Part shown: positions 1-9,934 of the stretch, in pieces
Layout: each line of letters starts with the position of its first letter
Numbering within the stretch: position 1 is the first letter of the stretch
From: Pandoraea pneumonica
GTDB taxonomy: Bacteria; Pseudomonadota; Gammaproteobacteria; Burkholderiales; Burkholderiaceae
Direction of reading: 5' to 3'
Assembly: GCF_902459645.1 (NCBI RefSeq)
Contig: NZ_CABPSK010000006.1
Location: 179,478-243,477, forward strand
DNA: 64,000 nucleotides
Notes under the pieces: generated by a model
Seen by the model: only the letters and a program-made list of their open reading frames with translations
Databases searched by the model: none
Told to the model about the DNA's origin: nothing
Position numbers and translations under genes: made by a program

Positions 1-2
1 TG

Positions 3-1340
3 AAGATGCCGGTGTTCACGTGGACGGCGCTCATCACCAACATCCTGATCGTGGCCGTGTTCCCGGTGCTGACGGCCACGCTCGCGCTGCTCACCGCCGA
101 CCGCTATCTGGGCATGCACTTCTTCACGAACGAGCTGGGCGGCAACGCCATGATGTACGTGAACCTGATCTGGATTTGGGGCCACCCCGAGGTCTATATC
201 CTGATTCTGCCCGCGTTCGGTGCGTTCTCGGAGATCATCGCCACGTTCTCGCGCAAGCCGTTGTTCGGCTACAAGTCGATGGTGTACGCGACGTCGTCGA
301 TCGGCATTCTGTCGTTCTTCGTATGGCTGCACCACTTCTTCACGATGGGCTCGGGCGCGAACGTCAATGCCTTCTTCGGCATCATGACGACGATCATCTC
401 GATTCCCACCGGCGTGAAGCTGTTCAACTGGCTCTTCACGATGTATCAGGGCCGCATTCGCTACCACTCGTCTACGCTCTGGACGATCGGGTTCATGGTG
501 ACGTTTGCCATCGGCGGCATGACCGGCGTGCTGTTGGCCGTGCCGGGCGCGGACTTTGTGCTGCACAACTCGCTGTTCTTGGTCGCCCACTTCCACAACG
601 TGATCATCGGTGGCGTGGTGTTCGGATGCTTGGCAGGGATTACGTTCTGGTTCCCGAAGGTCTTCGGCTTCACGCTCAACGAGCGCTGGGGCAAGATTTC
701 GTTCTTCTGCTGGCTGGTGGGTTTCTATCTGGCCTTCATGCCGCTGTACGTGCTCGGCTTCAAGGGCATGACGCGCCGCATGAACCACTACGTGCAAGCC
801 GATTGGCAGCCGTATCTGATCGTGGCCGCCGTGGGCGCCGCCGTGATCGGGCTGGGCATTCTGGCGTTCATCGTGCAATTGGTGGTGAGCGTGCGCGACC
901 GGCATGCCAACCGCGACCTCACGGGCGACCCGTGGGATGCGCGCAGTCTGGAGTGGGCCACGTCGTCTCCCGCACCGTTCTACAACTTCGCACACGTGCC
1001 GCATATCGACTCGCTCGAACAGCACTGGGACGACAAGGTGCGCGGCCTCGCATGGCGTGAGCCGAAGCACTATGAAGAGATTCATATGCCGCGTAATACC
1101 GGCACGGGCTTCGTGGTGTCGGTGTTCAGCATGGTGATGTGCTTCGCCCTCATCTGGCATATCTGGTGGCTGGCAGGCGCAAGTCTTGTCGCGACCATTG
1201 CCACGTTCCTGTGGCGCACCTACGACCGCGATGTCGATTACTACGTGCCTGCGGCTGAAGTCGAGCGCATCGAGCGGGCACGTTACGCCGATCTGCGCGC
1301 CGCGCAGCCGCAGTCTCACTCCATTCCAAAGGCAGCCTGA
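3..1340 (+). CDS. cyoB: Cytochrome bo3 ubiquinol oxidase subunit I (C-terminal part)
   Basis: This is the catalytic haem-copper subunit of the proton-pumping quinol oxidase in the inner membrane. The frame is open to the window edge, so about 445 of roughly 660 residues are present. Visible ligands are HPEVY (CuB His with the cross-linked Tyr), LHHFF (the two other CuB His) and AHFHN (high- and low-spin haem His). Many hydrophobic segments follow in the order expected for the family. The stop overlaps the cyoC start by one base (TGATG), so the genes are translationally coupled. Subunit II (cyoA) should lie just upstream of the window. I am very confident of the family; the quinol rather than cytochrome c type follows from the cyoC and cyoD neighbours. 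Confidence 0.97.
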   Translation, partial: KMPVFTWTALITNILIVAVFPVLTATLALLTADRYLGMHFFTNELGGNAMMYVNLIWIWGHPEVYILILPAFGAFSEIIATFSRKPLFGYKSMVYATSSIGILSFFVWLHHFFTMGSGANVNAFFGIMTTIISIPTGVKLFNWLFTMYQGRIRYHSSTLWTIGFMVTFAIGGMTGVLLAVPGADFVLHNSLFLVAHFHNVIIGGVVFGCLAGITFWFPKVFGFTLNERWGKISFFCWLVGFYLAFMPLYVLGFKGMTRRMNHYVQADWQPYLIVAAVGAAVIGLGILAFIVQLVVSVRDRHANRDLTGDPWDARSLEWATSSPAPFYNFAHVPHIDSLEQHWDDKVRGLAWREPKHYEEIHMPRNTGTGFVVSVFSMVMCFALIWHIWWLAGASLVATIATFLWRTYDRDVDYYVPAAEVERIERARYADLRAAQPQSHSIPKAA

Positions 1341-1972
1341 TGTCTGGCGCAACCCTCAACCCTACGCAAGGGCACGCCGGTGCCCGCCTCCACGACACCG
1401 CACACGGGCATCACGATGCGGGCGCGAACACCACGCTCGGCTTCTGGATCTACCTGATGAGCGACTGCCTCATCTTCTGTGTGCTGTTCGCCACATTTGG
1501 CGTGCTGGCGCAGAACACGGCAGGTGGCCCCATCGGGCGCGAATTGTTCGAGCTGCCGTTCGTGCTCGGCGAGACCATGCTGCTGTTGCTCTCGAGCTTC
1601 ACGTTCGGGCTGGCATCGCTCTCGATTCGCCCGGGCAACGAAGCCAATGTGAAACGGTGGCTTTGGCTCACCTTCGCGCTTGGCGCGGCGTTCGTCGCGA
1701 TGGAAGTGTACGAATTCTCGGCACTCATTCATGAAGGGGCCGGGCCGGGACGCAGTGCGTTCCTGTCGGCCTTCTTCACGCTCGTGGGCACGCACGGGCT
1801 GCACGTGACGTGCGGCTTGCTGTGGCTGGTGGTGATGATTGATCAGATTCGCCGCTTCGGCTTCGACGACGTGGTGCGCCGCCGCCTGCAATGCCTGAGC
1901 CTGTTCTGGCACTTTCTGGATCTGGTCTGGATCTGCGTTTTCACCTTCGTTTATCTGCGGGAGTTCGTATGA
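1340..1972 (+). CDS. cyoC: Cytochrome bo3 ubiquinol oxidase subunit III
   Basis: This is a 210-residue integral membrane subunit of the bo3 oxidase, close to the usual family length. After a His-rich soluble N-terminus (about 30 residues) there are five hydrophobic segments, beginning with a [12 protein letters not shown] stretch typical of subunit [14 protein letters not shown] near residue 155 is another family hallmark. It overlaps cyoB by one base and cyoD by four bases (ATGA), so the three are co-translated. The role is structural, stabilising subunit I, with no redox centre of its own. Confidence 0.96.
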   Translation: MSGATLNPTQGHAGARLHDTAHGHHDAGANTTLGFWIYLMSDCLIFCVLFATFGVLAQNTAGGPIGRELFELPFVLGETMLLLLSSFTFGLASLSIRPGNEANVKRWLWLTFALGAAFVAMEVYEFSALIHEGAGPGRSAFLSAFFTLVGTHGLHVTCGLLWLVVMIDQIRRFGFDDVVRRRLQCLSLFWHFLDLVWICVFTFVYLREFV

Positions 1973-2340
1973 CGAGCGCACACGCACAAACGCACGCCGC
2001 AGGGGCCTCGCATGGCGGCCTGCGCGATTATGTGATCGGCTTCTTCTTGTCGCTGGTGCTGACCTTCGCCTCGTTCGGTGCGGTCATGCTCGGCGTGGTG
2101 CCGCGCGGCATGGGTCTGGCCACCATCGTGGTGCTCTGCGTTGCGCAGTTGATCGTGCAACTGGTGTATTTCCTGCACATCGGCGCGAAGCGCGACCAGC
2201 GGCAGAATTCGGCCATTTTCCTGTGTACTGCCGGGCTGATCGCGATCATCGTGGCCGGTTCGCTGTGGGTGATGCATAACGCCAACACCAACATGATGCC
2301 CACGCACATGTCGATCGAACGGGCCAAGCTGCGCGACTGA
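1969..2340 (+). CDS. cyoD: Cytochrome bo3 ubiquinol oxidase subunit IV
   Basis: This is a 123-residue protein with three predicted membrane segments, as expected for CyoD, which helps assemble the CuB site in subunit I. The ATG at 1969 is chosen because it overlaps the cyoC stop (ATGA); the open frame extends further upstream but would intrude into cyoC. The segment [14 protein letters not shown] between the second and third helices is characteristic. No cyoE (haem O synthase) follows; a LysR gene starts two bases after the stop instead. Confidence 0.93.
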   Translation: MTSAHAQTHAAGASHGGLRDYVIGFFLSLVLTFASFGAVMLGVVPRGMGLATIVVLCVAQLIVQLVYFLHIGAKRDQRQNSAIFLCTAGLIAIIVAGSLWVMHNANTNMMPTHMSIERAKLRD

Positions 2341-2342
2341 TC

Positions 2343-3293
2343 ATGGACCGCCTCAAATGCATGGAGGTGTTCGTTCAGGTGGTGCGCGCTGGCAGTCTTA
2401 GCGCCGGTGCGGCCGCCTGTGCGATGTCGCCGGTGACGGCGGCGCGTCATGTGCAGGCATTGGAGTCTCGGCTCGGGCAAGCGCTGCTGCACCGCAGTGG
2501 GCGGCGGCAGGTACCCACGGCGTTGGGGGCGCGCTATTTTGCCGAGTGCGCCGAAGTGCTGGCACGCGTAGAGAACGCCGACGCGCTGGGTGACGCCGGG
2601 GCGAGTGGCGCGTCTGCTGCTGCCTCGGCCATGCATGCGGCGCGCCGCCCGCTCGGGCAGCTTCGCGTGAGTGCACCGACGACGGTGGGCGCGCATCTGC
2701 TCATGCCACTGCTCGCGGAGTATTTGCGCACGCATCCGGATGTCGCGCTCGATCTTGATCTCAAGGACCGCGCTGTCGATCTCGAGGAAGAGGGGATTCA
2801 CGCGGCGTTTCAGGCCGGTGGTCTGCCGGAGCCGGGCCTTGTCGCGCATACGTTGCGGGGCGTGACGCGCGTGGCGTGCGCATCGCCCGCGTATTTGGCT
2901 CGTCGCGGTGTGCCGCGTCAGCCTGGCGATCTTGCCGGGCACGATTGCCTTGGATTTCGCTACGACGATGCCCACGGACGGTGGCAACTTGCCGACGGGC
3001 CTCGCGGCGCAACGCAGGCGCACACGACGCAACACGACGTTCGTCTGATTGCCGACAACCCATTCGCACAGTTGCAGGCGGCGGTGTGCGGCATGGGGAT
3101 CGCTTTGCTGCCCGAGTATTTGCTCGCCCCCGAAGTGGCGGCGGGGCGTCTCGTCCGTGTGCTGGAAGCCGACGCCACGGTGAGCGAACCCATGCATCTG
3201 GTGCATCTGGCGGGGCGTTACGTGTCGGCCAAGCTGGAAGACTTCGTCGGCTATATGGTCGCGCGGCTGGGGCCGGAGGCGTGCCCAGCCTAG
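2343..3293 (+). CDS. LysR-family transcriptional regulator
   Basis: This is a 316-residue protein with an N-terminal winged helix-turn-helix (about residues 1-60, containing AGSLSAGAAACAMSPVTAARH) and a C-terminal substrate-binding-like effector domain (about 95-300). It starts two bases after the cyoD stop, so it is probably read from the cyo promoter as well as any promoter of its own. LysR genes usually sit divergent from their target; this same-strand, tail-end position is less usual. An alanine/glycine-rich linker near residues 80-92 separates the domains. The target is unknown. Confidence 0.9.
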   Translation: MDRLKCMEVFVQVVRAGSLSAGAAACAMSPVTAARHVQALESRLGQALLHRSGRRQVPTALGARYFAECAEVLARVENADALGDAGASGASAAASAMHAARRPLGQLRVSAPTTVGAHLLMPLLAEYLRTHPDVALDLDLKDRAVDLEEEGIHAAFQAGGLPEPGLVAHTLRGVTRVACASPAYLARRGVPRQPGDLAGHDCLGFRYDDAHGRWQLADGPRGATQAHTTQHDVRLIADNPFAQLQAAVCGMGIALLPEYLLAPEVAAGRLVRVLEADATVSEPMHLVHLAGRYVSAKLEDFVGYMVARLGPEACPA

Positions 3294-3438
3294 GCTCGCG
3301 CGGGGCGTCGGTCAGCACCCGGACCGGCGTCGCGCCCGCGCGTCGCGACTTCGGCTAAGATGCCGATATCTCAATCGCGGCCGATGCGATATCTCCCAGA
3401 GCGTGGCACCTCAAGCACGCCTTCCTGACGATCCGGTA

Positions 3439-4104
3439 ATGACTCGACAACGCAAGTCGTGGCGTCGAGCATGCGCTTGCATGCTCGCGGGCGCGGCGCT
3501 GTTCGCACAGGCATCAACGGTGTGGGCGCAGCCGCCGCAATACAAGAGCGAAGCCGAACTCATGGGCGCCGCTATCGCTTCGCCCGAAGGGGTGGGGCAG
3601 GTGCTCGGGCAACTGGTGCAGAAGTGCGGTTTGTACGGCGAAGCGACGCGCTCGCACGGCAACGCGGCGTTGCGCGCCTGGGAATCGCGGCACCGCGACT
3701 ATCTGCTCGAAGGCCGCCGCGTGCGCGCCGAATTACAGGCGAGCTACACCGACCCGCAGGCGCGCGCGAGTTTCGATGAATTGCTGCGCACGCAATTGCC
3801 GATGCTCGTGGAACGGCAATTCACCGTCTACGCGCGAAGCATCGACGATCAACCGACCGAAAGCGGCAAAGCCGGTCTGTGCGATAGCTATTTCAACGCC
3901 GTCGATGACCGGCAATTCGACTTGACGGTGAACGACCCCGCGCTCGCCGCGTTCTTCGATAAGCGTATTGCTGCGCGTAATGCTGGCACCAGCGGCAACA
4001 ACGGTGGCTCTGGCGGTACTAACGCCGATCAGGCAGCGGCGACGACGGATGTCGCCTCGGCGGCATCGGCACCTTCGGCGGGCGACTCGCCGGTGAGCAA
4101 ATAG
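3439..4104 (+). CDS. Secreted or periplasmic protein of unknown function
   Basis: This is a 221-residue protein. The ATG at 3439 is preferred over the upstream one because it opens a clean signal peptide: a basic start (MTRQRKSWRR), a hydrophobic core and an Ala-X-Ala type cleavage site near residues 28-30 (VWA/Q). The mature part is charged and probably helical. The last 40 residues are Gly/Asn/Ala/Ser-rich low complexity. I do not recognise a domain. The final 76 bases overlap the 3' end of the opposite-strand nitronate monooxygenase gene. Confidence 0.7.
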   Translation: MTRQRKSWRRACACMLAGAALFAQASTVWAQPPQYKSEAELMGAAIASPEGVGQVLGQLVQKCGLYGEATRSHGNAALRAWESRHRDYLLEGRRVRAELQASYTDPQARASFDELLRTQLPMLVERQFTVYARSIDDQPTESGKAGLCDSYFNAVDDRQFDLTVNDPALAAFFDKRIAARNAGTSGNNGGSGGTNADQAAATTDVASAASAPSAGDSPVSK

Positions 4105-5216
4105 CGCATCAAATCGGCCACGGGCCGGATACGCTCGCCAAACGGCAACGGATCGCGTCCCCGGAAGAACAACCCGCGCGCCACGTCGCCGCGTACGGCC
4201 TGCGCCAGCTTCAGATCGATGCAAAACTGGCCGATTCGCGCGACACCATCGCGCAGGCCACACGCCTGAAGGCAGTCGAAGCCTTCCAGGCACTGACGCA
4301 CCTTGGCTTTCGCTTGCAATGCGGTTTCGCGTGAGAGATAGCGCTTGAGCCACGGCGTGAGCACGGCGCGCGCAGGCAAGCCCGCGACGCTCGTGAATTC
4401 CGCGATGTCTTCCGGGCGCGCCGTCGCGAGCACTTCCTTGAATGCCGGATGCGCGTCGGATTCTTCAGTGACGGCGAAGGCGGTGCCCAGTTGAACACCC
4501 GCCGCTCCTTGGGCCAGCCAGTGCTTCACTTGTTCGTGGGTATGGATGCCGCCCGCGACGATCAGCGGCACGCGCGCCCATTCGATACCCAGCGACGTGT
4601 AGATGTCGCGGCACTCCGTCAGCACGCGTTCGAACGAGAAGCGGGCGTCGCCCAGGTCTTCAATACGCGATGCGCCCAGATGACCGCCCGCGTGCGCCGG
4701 ATGCTCGATGACGATGGCATCGGGCAAACGGCCTTTCTTGAGCCATTTGCGCAGCACGAGACTCACGCCGCGAGAGTCCGACAGAATCGGGATCAGGGCC
4801 ACGTTCGGGTACGCGGCAGTGAGTTCAGGCAAGTCGAGCGGCAAGCCCGCGCCCATGACGATGGCATCGGCTCCGCTCTCGCAGGCTTGACGCACCAGCG
4901 ACGCATGGGCGCTCACGGCCTTCATCACGTTCACGGCGACGAGCCCATGGCCATCGGCCAACTGCTTAGCCGCGCGGACTTCACGATCGAGGGCGATCAG
5001 GTTGACCGCTTCGATCGCAGACTTGTCGCGCGTGCCTTCCACTTGCGCGAGCAAATCGGGATGGTGGTGCCGTAGATCGATGCTCGCAATCGTCCCCATA
5101 CCGTTGTTGCGCGCGACCGTGCCCGCCAGCCGGTGTGCGGAGATACCGATTCCCATGCCGCCTTGTACCACCGGCACCAGCCGGCGACCGGCCAGCGTTA
5201 GCCATTGCTCGTTCAT
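4029..5216 (-). CDS. Nitronate monooxygenase (2-nitropropane dioxygenase family)
   Basis: This is a 395-residue FMN-dependent TIM-barrel enzyme that oxidises alkyl nitronates to carbonyl compounds and nitrite, or a homologue acting on another substrate. FMN/phosphate motifs are seen: VVQGGMGIGIS at the N-terminus, GADAIVMGAG in the middle, then HAGGHLGAS and AGGI...GVQLGTAF near the C-terminal phosphate site. The ATG at 5216 (MNEQWLTL) is chosen because homologues start close to the VVQGGMG motif; the frame is open further upstream but adds Pro/Arg-rich sequence. The C-terminal tail is Ala/Glu-rich and lies antisense to the neighbouring secreted protein gene. Confidence 0.88.
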   Translation of the reverse strand: MNEQWLTLAGRRLVPVVQGGMGIGISAHRLAGTVARNNGMGTIASIDLRHHHPDLLAQVEGTRDKSAIEAVNLIALDREVRAAKQLADGHGLVAVNVMKAVSAHASLVRQACESGADAIVMGAGLPLDLPELTAAYPNVALIPILSDSRGVSLVLRKWLKKGRLPDAIVIEHPAHAGGHLGASRIEDLGDARFSFERVLTECRDIYTSLGIEWARVPLIVAGGIHTHEQVKHWLAQGAAGVQLGTAFAVTEESDAHPAFKEVLATARPEDIAEFTSVAGLPARAVLTPWLKRYLSRETALQAKAKVRQCLEGFDCLQACGLRDGVARIGQFCIDLKLAQAVRGDVARGLFFRGRDPLPFGERIRPVADLMRYLLTGESPAEGADAAEATSVVAAA

Positions 5217-5381
5217 GTCAGTTCCATTCGTCGGAGAGCGCCCGGCAACGCACAGCAGTGCTGCGACAGGCGGGCATGCGCGTGACGGCGACCGATGGGC
5301 CGGCGTCGGTGGTCGCATGCGTGAGGGCAGTCTGTCATGCCCCCGGCGAACGGCTTTTGCGATGGGTCAAGCGTGTGGGGA

Positions 5382-6464
5382 TCAGGCGGCGGTGTCGGTG
5401 CGGCATGACGTCGCAGCGGGTTTGGCCGGTGCGGGTTTCGACACAGTGCCCAGCGCGATGCCGCCGACGATGAGCGCAAGCGCGAGCCAGACATCGAGCC
5501 CGAGCGATTCGCGCAGGAGGAGCGCGGACGCGAGCGTGCCGACCACGGGCACGCCGAGCAGGCCAAGCGACGTGACGCCCGCGGGCAACTGGCGCGTCAC
5601 GACGCCAGCGAGCCAGTAAGCGATGCCGCCGCCGACGATGCCGCCGTAGGTCATCAGGCCAGCAAACCCCGCCAATCCGGCGATGCGTGGTGCGCCATCG
5701 AAAATGGCCGCCAGCGTGCACAAGATCACGCTGGCGAGCAGCAACTGCCACGGGCTCAGTTCGAATGGCCCGTTGACCCAGCGATGCGCCCGCATGTGCA
5801 CGATGGCGATGGCCCAGACGAAGGCGGAGGCGAGCACGAGTGCGTTGCCGAACACGGCGTTGCGGTCATGCCAGTTGAACGCCAGTGGGTTGAACATCAC
5901 CGCGATGCCGAGCAGGCCGAAGGCGATACCGACTAAACGGCGTGGGGTGAGGGCTTCACCCAGCCAGAGACGGGCGGCGGGCATGACCCAGAGCGGTGTG
6001 GTGTAGGCGAGTACGGCCGAGCGCCCGGCGCTCACGTATTGGAGGCTGATGGCGACCAGCAGCGAGAAGACGGTCATGTGCAGCAGACCGACGCTCAAGA
6101 TCACGGGCAGGTCGCCGCGTTTGGGCAAGACCAGCCGTCGTGTGGCCGCGCAGATGATGAAGAGCGTGATCATGCCGACCGTCGAGCGAAACGCGGTGCT
6201 CCACCACGGTGAGACATGAGCGAGCAGCGCTTTGCTGACCGGCCAGTTCACGCCCCACATGACGATCACGATGGCGAAGATCAGACCCGCGCGAGAGCGG
6301 GCAGGGGCGTCGTGTGTGCCGTGGGTACCTTGGATGCCTTGGGCGTTGCGCCGTGGCGATGCAAGTCGTTGTAAGGCGGCAGGCAGATTCACGGCGCGCG
6401 GCTCCGGGGCTCCAGATCGTGAGAGGGCGGCGCGCCGTGCCTCGGGCACGACGCGCGCTGACAT
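5382..6464 (-). CDS. EamA/DMT-family transporter
   Basis: This is a 360-residue inner-membrane protein with ten predicted helices in two EamA repeats. The first starts at about residue 60 (FAIVIVMWGVNWPVSK), the second in the C-terminal half (ASAFVWAIAIVHMRAH). The family exports metabolites, amino acids or drugs. ATG 6464 follows an alternative GTG at 6467; either leaves an unusually long hydrophilic N-terminus (about 58 residues, including a GTHGTH repeat), so a later start is possible. It stands alone between the monooxygenase and hpnC, and the substrate cannot be told from sequence. Confidence 0.85.
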   Translation of the reverse strand: MSARVVPEARRAALSRSGAPEPRAVNLPAALQRLASPRRNAQGIQGTHGTHDAPARSRAGLIFAIVIVMWGVNWPVSKALLAHVSPWWSTAFRSTVGMITLFIICAATRRLVLPKRGDLPVILSVGLLHMTVFSLLVAISLQYVSAGRSAVLAYTTPLWVMPAARLWLGEALTPRRLVGIAFGLLGIAVMFNPLAFNWHDRNAVFGNALVLASAFVWAIAIVHMRAHRWVNGPFELSPWQLLLASVILCTLAAIFDGAPRIAGLAGFAGLMTYGGIVGGGIAYWLAGVVTRQLPAGVTSLGLLGVPVVGTLASALLLRESLGLDVWLALALIVGGIALGTVSKPAPAKPAATSCRTDTAA

Positions 6465-6597
6465 CACGTTAGGGCAAGCGTGGCCGCAAGAGAAGCGCCA
6501 GCGACGCGTGTATCGATGGTGCCACTGGCTTCAAGGGGCCGGTTCCGCTGGGGTGGGGTGGGGGCTGGGTCGGATTTAGGGCCGGTTGTGAGCCGGG

Positions 6598-7464
6598 TTA
6601 GGCCGGAGCCAGCGCCTTCGGTGGCCGCCCGCTGAGCTTCATGCACAAGCCACGCATGAATACGCGTACGCCATCGCTTTTGCCCAACTGCGGACGGTGA
6701 TGGAAGACGTCATAGTTGGCGGCCTCGATCATCTCGAGAATGCGCAAGCCGCCATGCACCACGCAGCACAATTCCAGTCCGAAACGTCCGGGCACGCGGT
6801 TCGCCAGCGGTGCGCCGCGCAGCATCATCTGACGCGCGAAGTCGACCTCGTAGCGCATCAGCGCGCGCCAACGGTCGTCGAAGTGCTTCGCGCCGATGTC
6901 CGCGTCGCTCACGCCAAAGCGCGCCATGTCGTCTTGCGGCAGATACACGCGAGCCTTGCGCCAGTCGACTTCCACGTCCTGCCAGAAGTTGATGATTTGC
7001 AGGGCGGAGCAGATATCGTCGGAGCAGGCGATATTCTCGGGCGTGTCGAGCTTGAACAGGGCCAGCATGATGCGCCCGACCGGATCGGCCGAGCGGCGCG
7101 AGTAGTCGCGCAAGTCTGCGAACGTGGCGTAGCGTTTGACCTCGATATCCTGATCGAAGGCCGAGAGCAGATCGGAGAACGGCTGCACCGAGAGCTTGTG
7201 TTCGGCAATCACCTGCGCGAGCGCGGCGAACAGCGGCTTGTCGGGGGACGTGGGCACGCCTGCGGCAATCTTGTCGAGCTCGGCCTGATAGGCGGCCAGC
7301 CCGGCGTGGCGCTCGGCGTTCGTCGCGTCGCCCTCGTCGGCAATGTCGTCGGCCGTACGGGCAAAGTTGTAGATCACGCCCACCGGCGCGCGCATCTCGC
7401 GCGGCAGCAGGACGCTCGCGACCGGGAAGTTCTCGTAATGCTCGATCTTGGCGTCGGAAGTCAT
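6598..7464 (-). CDS. hpnC: Squalene biosynthesis protein HpnC (hydroxysqualene synthase)
   Basis: HpnC converts presqualene diphosphate to hydroxysqualene in the three-enzyme HpnCDE route to squalene. The 288-residue protein has the two Asp-rich trans-isoprenyl synthase motifs: ADDIADE at residues 38-44 and QDVEVD at 162-167, with YSRRSADPVGR in between. ATG 7464 is chosen because it puts the ENFPVAS block about ten residues in, as in homologues; a TTG at 7491 would add nine residues and has no ribosome site. Here it is transcribed away from hpnD and hpnE, whereas many genomes have hpnCDE in one operon. Confidence 0.93.
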   Translation of the reverse strand: MTSDAKIEHYENFPVASVLLPREMRAPVGVIYNFARTADDIADEGDATNAERHAGLAAYQAELDKIAAGVPTSPDKPLFAALAQVIAEHKLSVQPFSDLLSAFDQDIEVKRYATFADLRDYSRRSADPVGRIMLALFKLDTPENIACSDDICSALQIINFWQDVEVDWRKARVYLPQDDMARFGVSDADIGAKHFDDRWRALMRYEVDFARQMMLRGAPLANRVPGRFGLELCCVVHGGLRILEMIEAANYDVFHHRPQLGKSDGVRVFMRGLCMKLSGRPPKALAPA

Positions 7465-7804
7465 CGGGCTGGTGAGGCAAAAATAGGGCAAATCGGGAGA
7501 GGCACGCCTGCGGCATAAATCTCTCGCGATTATTGCGAAAACCGGGATAACGACGGCGGCGGGCCAGCGACCGTTCGACGGTGGCGGCGCGCGTAGCGGC
7601 GATTGTCAAAAAAACGTCGGGAAATCAAGGCTGCGGGCCGTTTTGCACCCGTCTGGCCTCCCCGTAACGCCCCGAGATTCTATGCTATCGTTCCGAATCC
7701 TGGCGGGAAAGTCACGCCAATCCCCGGTATACTTCCCCCCTTGCAAGAATCCCCTGAGTGTTTTCTGTGGTGTCACCCTGTTCCCCTGCACGACGAGGAG
7801 CCTC
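7465..7804. other. Divergent hpnC/hpnD intergenic region (340 bp)
   Basis: This gene-free stretch separates the two head-to-head halves of the squalene pathway and must carry both promoters. A TATACT at 7728-7733 is a plausible -10 for hpnD, but no good -35 is seen 16-18 bases upstream. A TATGCTAT at 7681-7688 is another weak candidate. An open frame runs through it in phase with hpnD, but the GAGGAG ribosome site before the GTG at 7805 argues that it is untranslated. No strong inverted repeat was seen. Confidence 0.6.
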
Positions 7805-8653
7805 GTGAGCGTCGCCGAACCGATCGAAATTTCGCCTGAGCAAAGCAGCGCACGTGTAGCGTCCGGCAGCAGCTTTTATGCCGCCATGCGCATTTTGCCG
7901 CCCGCCCAGCGCGAAGGCATGTTCGAGATTTATGCCTTTTGCCGCGCCGTGGACGACATTGCCGACGACGGCGAAGACACGTCTGCGAGCCGTATGGCGC
8001 GCCTGGCGGTCTGGCGCCGCGATCTGGCCGATCTTTATGAAGGTCGTCCGTCGCCGTCGCTCGCCAACTTGGCTCGTGTGGTCAAGCAATTCGGCCTGAA
8101 GCACGACGACTTCCTCGCTGTCATCGACGGCATGGAAATGGACGCCTGCGGTCCCATCGTCGCCCCCGATCTCCCCACGCTCGATCTCTATTGCGATCGC
8201 GTGGCGAGCGCCGTCGGCCGCTTGTCGGTCAAAGTGTTCGGCATGCCGGAGCAGGAGGGTATCGATCTGTCGTACCACCTCGGGCGCGCGCTGCAACTGA
8301 CCAATATCTTGCGCGATATCGACGAAGACGCCGCCATCGGGCGCGTCTATCTGCCGCGCGAGACGCTGGCCGACGCCGGTATCGTGAACGCGACGCCCGC
8401 GATGATGGCCAATGCGCAGCTCGACCGTGCCTGTGCGCCGCTCGTGGCGCAGGCGCATGAGCATTATGCGAAAGCGCGCGCCATCATGGCGCGTCATCCT
8501 CGCCGTGTGGTGATTGCGCCTGCGGTGATGGCCAAGGCTTACGGTGCGATTCTCGACAAACTGATTGCGCGCGGTTTTGCCGCGCCGCGTGAGCGCGTGC
8601 GTGTGCCGCGCTGGCGTCTGATCTTGATGCTGCTGCGGCAGATGGTTTTCTGA
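7805..8653 (+). CDS. hpnD: Presqualene diphosphate synthase HpnD
   Basis: HpnD condenses two farnesyl diphosphates to presqualene diphosphate, the first step of HpnCDE squalene synthesis. The 282-residue protein carries DDIADD at residues 50-55 and DIDED at 171-175, the two Mg-binding Asp clusters, plus the family block YAAMRILPPAQREGMFEIYA. The start is GTG at 7805, set by GAGGAG four bases upstream; the frame is open for another 160 bases but this extension looks unlike homologues. It overlaps hpnE by one base (TGATG) and heads the operon hpnD-hpnE-shc-hpnG. Confidence 0.94.
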   Translation: MSVAEPIEISPEQSSARVASGSSFYAAMRILPPAQREGMFEIYAFCRAVDDIADDGEDTSASRMARLAVWRRDLADLYEGRPSPSLANLARVVKQFGLKHDDFLAVIDGMEMDACGPIVAPDLPTLDLYCDRVASAVGRLSVKVFGMPEQEGIDLSYHLGRALQLTNILRDIDEDAAIGRVYLPRETLADAGIVNATPAMMANAQLDRACAPLVAQAHEHYAKARAIMARHPRRVVIAPAVMAKAYGAILDKLIARGFAAPRERVRVPRWRLILMLLRQMVF

Positions 8654-9906
8654 TGGTGGGCAAGGTTCATGTCATCGGCGCCGGCCTCGCAGGCCTGGCC
8701 GCCGCGGTAAGACTTGCCACGCGCGGCGTGCCTGTCGTGCTGCACGAAGCCGCGCCGCAGGCAGGCGGGCGTTGCCGTTCGTACTTCGACCGCACGCTGA
8801 ACGCCGTTATCGACAACGGTAACCATCTGGTGCTCTCGGGCAATACGACGATGCGCGAGTTCACGCGCACGATCGGCTCGGAACATACGCTGACAGGGCC
8901 GGGACGCGCCGAATTCGCGTTCGTCGATCTCGACAGCGACGAGCGCTGGACGGTGAAGTTGTCGGAAGGCCGCCTGCCGTGGTGGATTTTCGACAAGCAC
9001 GCTCGCGTGCCCGGCACGAAGTGGTCGGACTATCTGTCGCTCGCGCCGTTGCTGCGTGCTGGCCCCGACGCGACGATGACCGACGCGATGAACTGCCCGC
9101 CAGCACTCTACAAGCGACTGATTCATCCGCTGTTTTTGGCCGTACTCAACGCCGATCCGGCCGAAGGCTCGGCGCAGATGGCCGCTGCTGTGATCCGCGA
9201 GACGCTCGCGGCCGGTGGCCGCGCCTGTCATCCGCTGATTGCAAGCGATGGGCTCGACGTGTCGTTCGTCAACCCGGCGCTGGCGTATCTGGAAGCGAAG
9301 GGCGCGCAGGTCATGTTGCAGCACCGGGTGCGTGCCATGGCGTACTCGGCGGACGGCAGCCGTGTCGAGTCGATCGATTTCGGCGATGGCCCTGAGATGC
9401 TTGGTGCCGACGATTCGGTGGTACTTGCCGTGCCCCCGAATGTCGCCGCATCGCTCGTGCCCGACCTGACGACGCCGGACGAGTACCGCGCCATCGTCAA
9501 CGCGCACTTTCAGGTGCCGCCCCCGCCGGGCTGCCCGCCGATGATCGGTGTGGTGAATGGCGTGAGCGACTGGATTTTCGCGTTCGACGGCCGCTTATCG
9601 GTGACGATCAGCGGCGCCGACCATCTGCTCGACGAGTCGCGCGAATCGCTCGCGCAACGCATTTGGGAAGAGGTGGCGAAGGCCTGCCAGGTGCCGTCCA
9701 CGCCGATGCCCGTGTGGCAATTGGTGCGTGAGAAGCGCGCCACGTTTGCCGCCACGCCGGCGCAAGACAAACGCCGTCCCGCGGCGGCGACCCGCTGGCG
9801 CAATCTCGTGCTCGCCGGCGATTGGACCGCCACCGGCCTGCCCGCGACCATCGAAGGCGCGTTGCGAAGTGGCAACCGCGCCGCCGATTTACTGAGCCCG
9901 GCCTGA
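8653..9906 (+). CDS. hpnE: Hydroxysqualene dehydroxylase HpnE
   Basis: HpnE is an FAD-dependent enzyme that reductively removes the hydroxyl of hydroxysqualene to give squalene. The 417-residue protein begins with a dinucleotide-binding fold (GAGLAGLAAAVRLATRG, residues 8-24, then the acidic residue E32 and GGRCRS) and ends with the FAD-contacting LAGDWTATGLPATIEGA block. Both are typical of the phytoene desaturase/amine oxidase superfamily. The start codon overlaps the hpnD stop, and shc follows after 28 bases, so all four genes likely form one transcript. Confidence 0.93.
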   Translation: MVGKVHVIGAGLAGLAAAVRLATRGVPVVLHEAAPQAGGRCRSYFDRTLNAVIDNGNHLVLSGNTTMREFTRTIGSEHTLTGPGRAEFAFVDLDSDERWTVKLSEGRLPWWIFDKHARVPGTKWSDYLSLAPLLRAGPDATMTDAMNCPPALYKRLIHPLFLAVLNADPAEGSAQMAAAVIRETLAAGGRACHPLIASDGLDVSFVNPALAYLEAKGAQVMLQHRVRAMAYSADGSRVESIDFGDGPEMLGADDSVVLAVPPNVAASLVPDLTTPDEYRAIVNAHFQVPPPPGCPPMIGVVNGVSDWIFAFDGRLSVTISGADHLLDESRESLAQRIWEEVAKACQVPSTPMPVWQLVREKRATFAATPAQDKRRPAAATRWRNLVLAGDWTATGLPATIEGALRSGNRAADLLSPA

Positions 9907-9934
9907 TTTGGCTGGTTGAAAAGGCAAGACTGTC

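Noticed and set aside
7465-7491. Extending hpnC to the TTG at 7491
   Set aside because: No ribosome site is seen, and the added residues are not like homologues, which start close to the ENFPVAS block.
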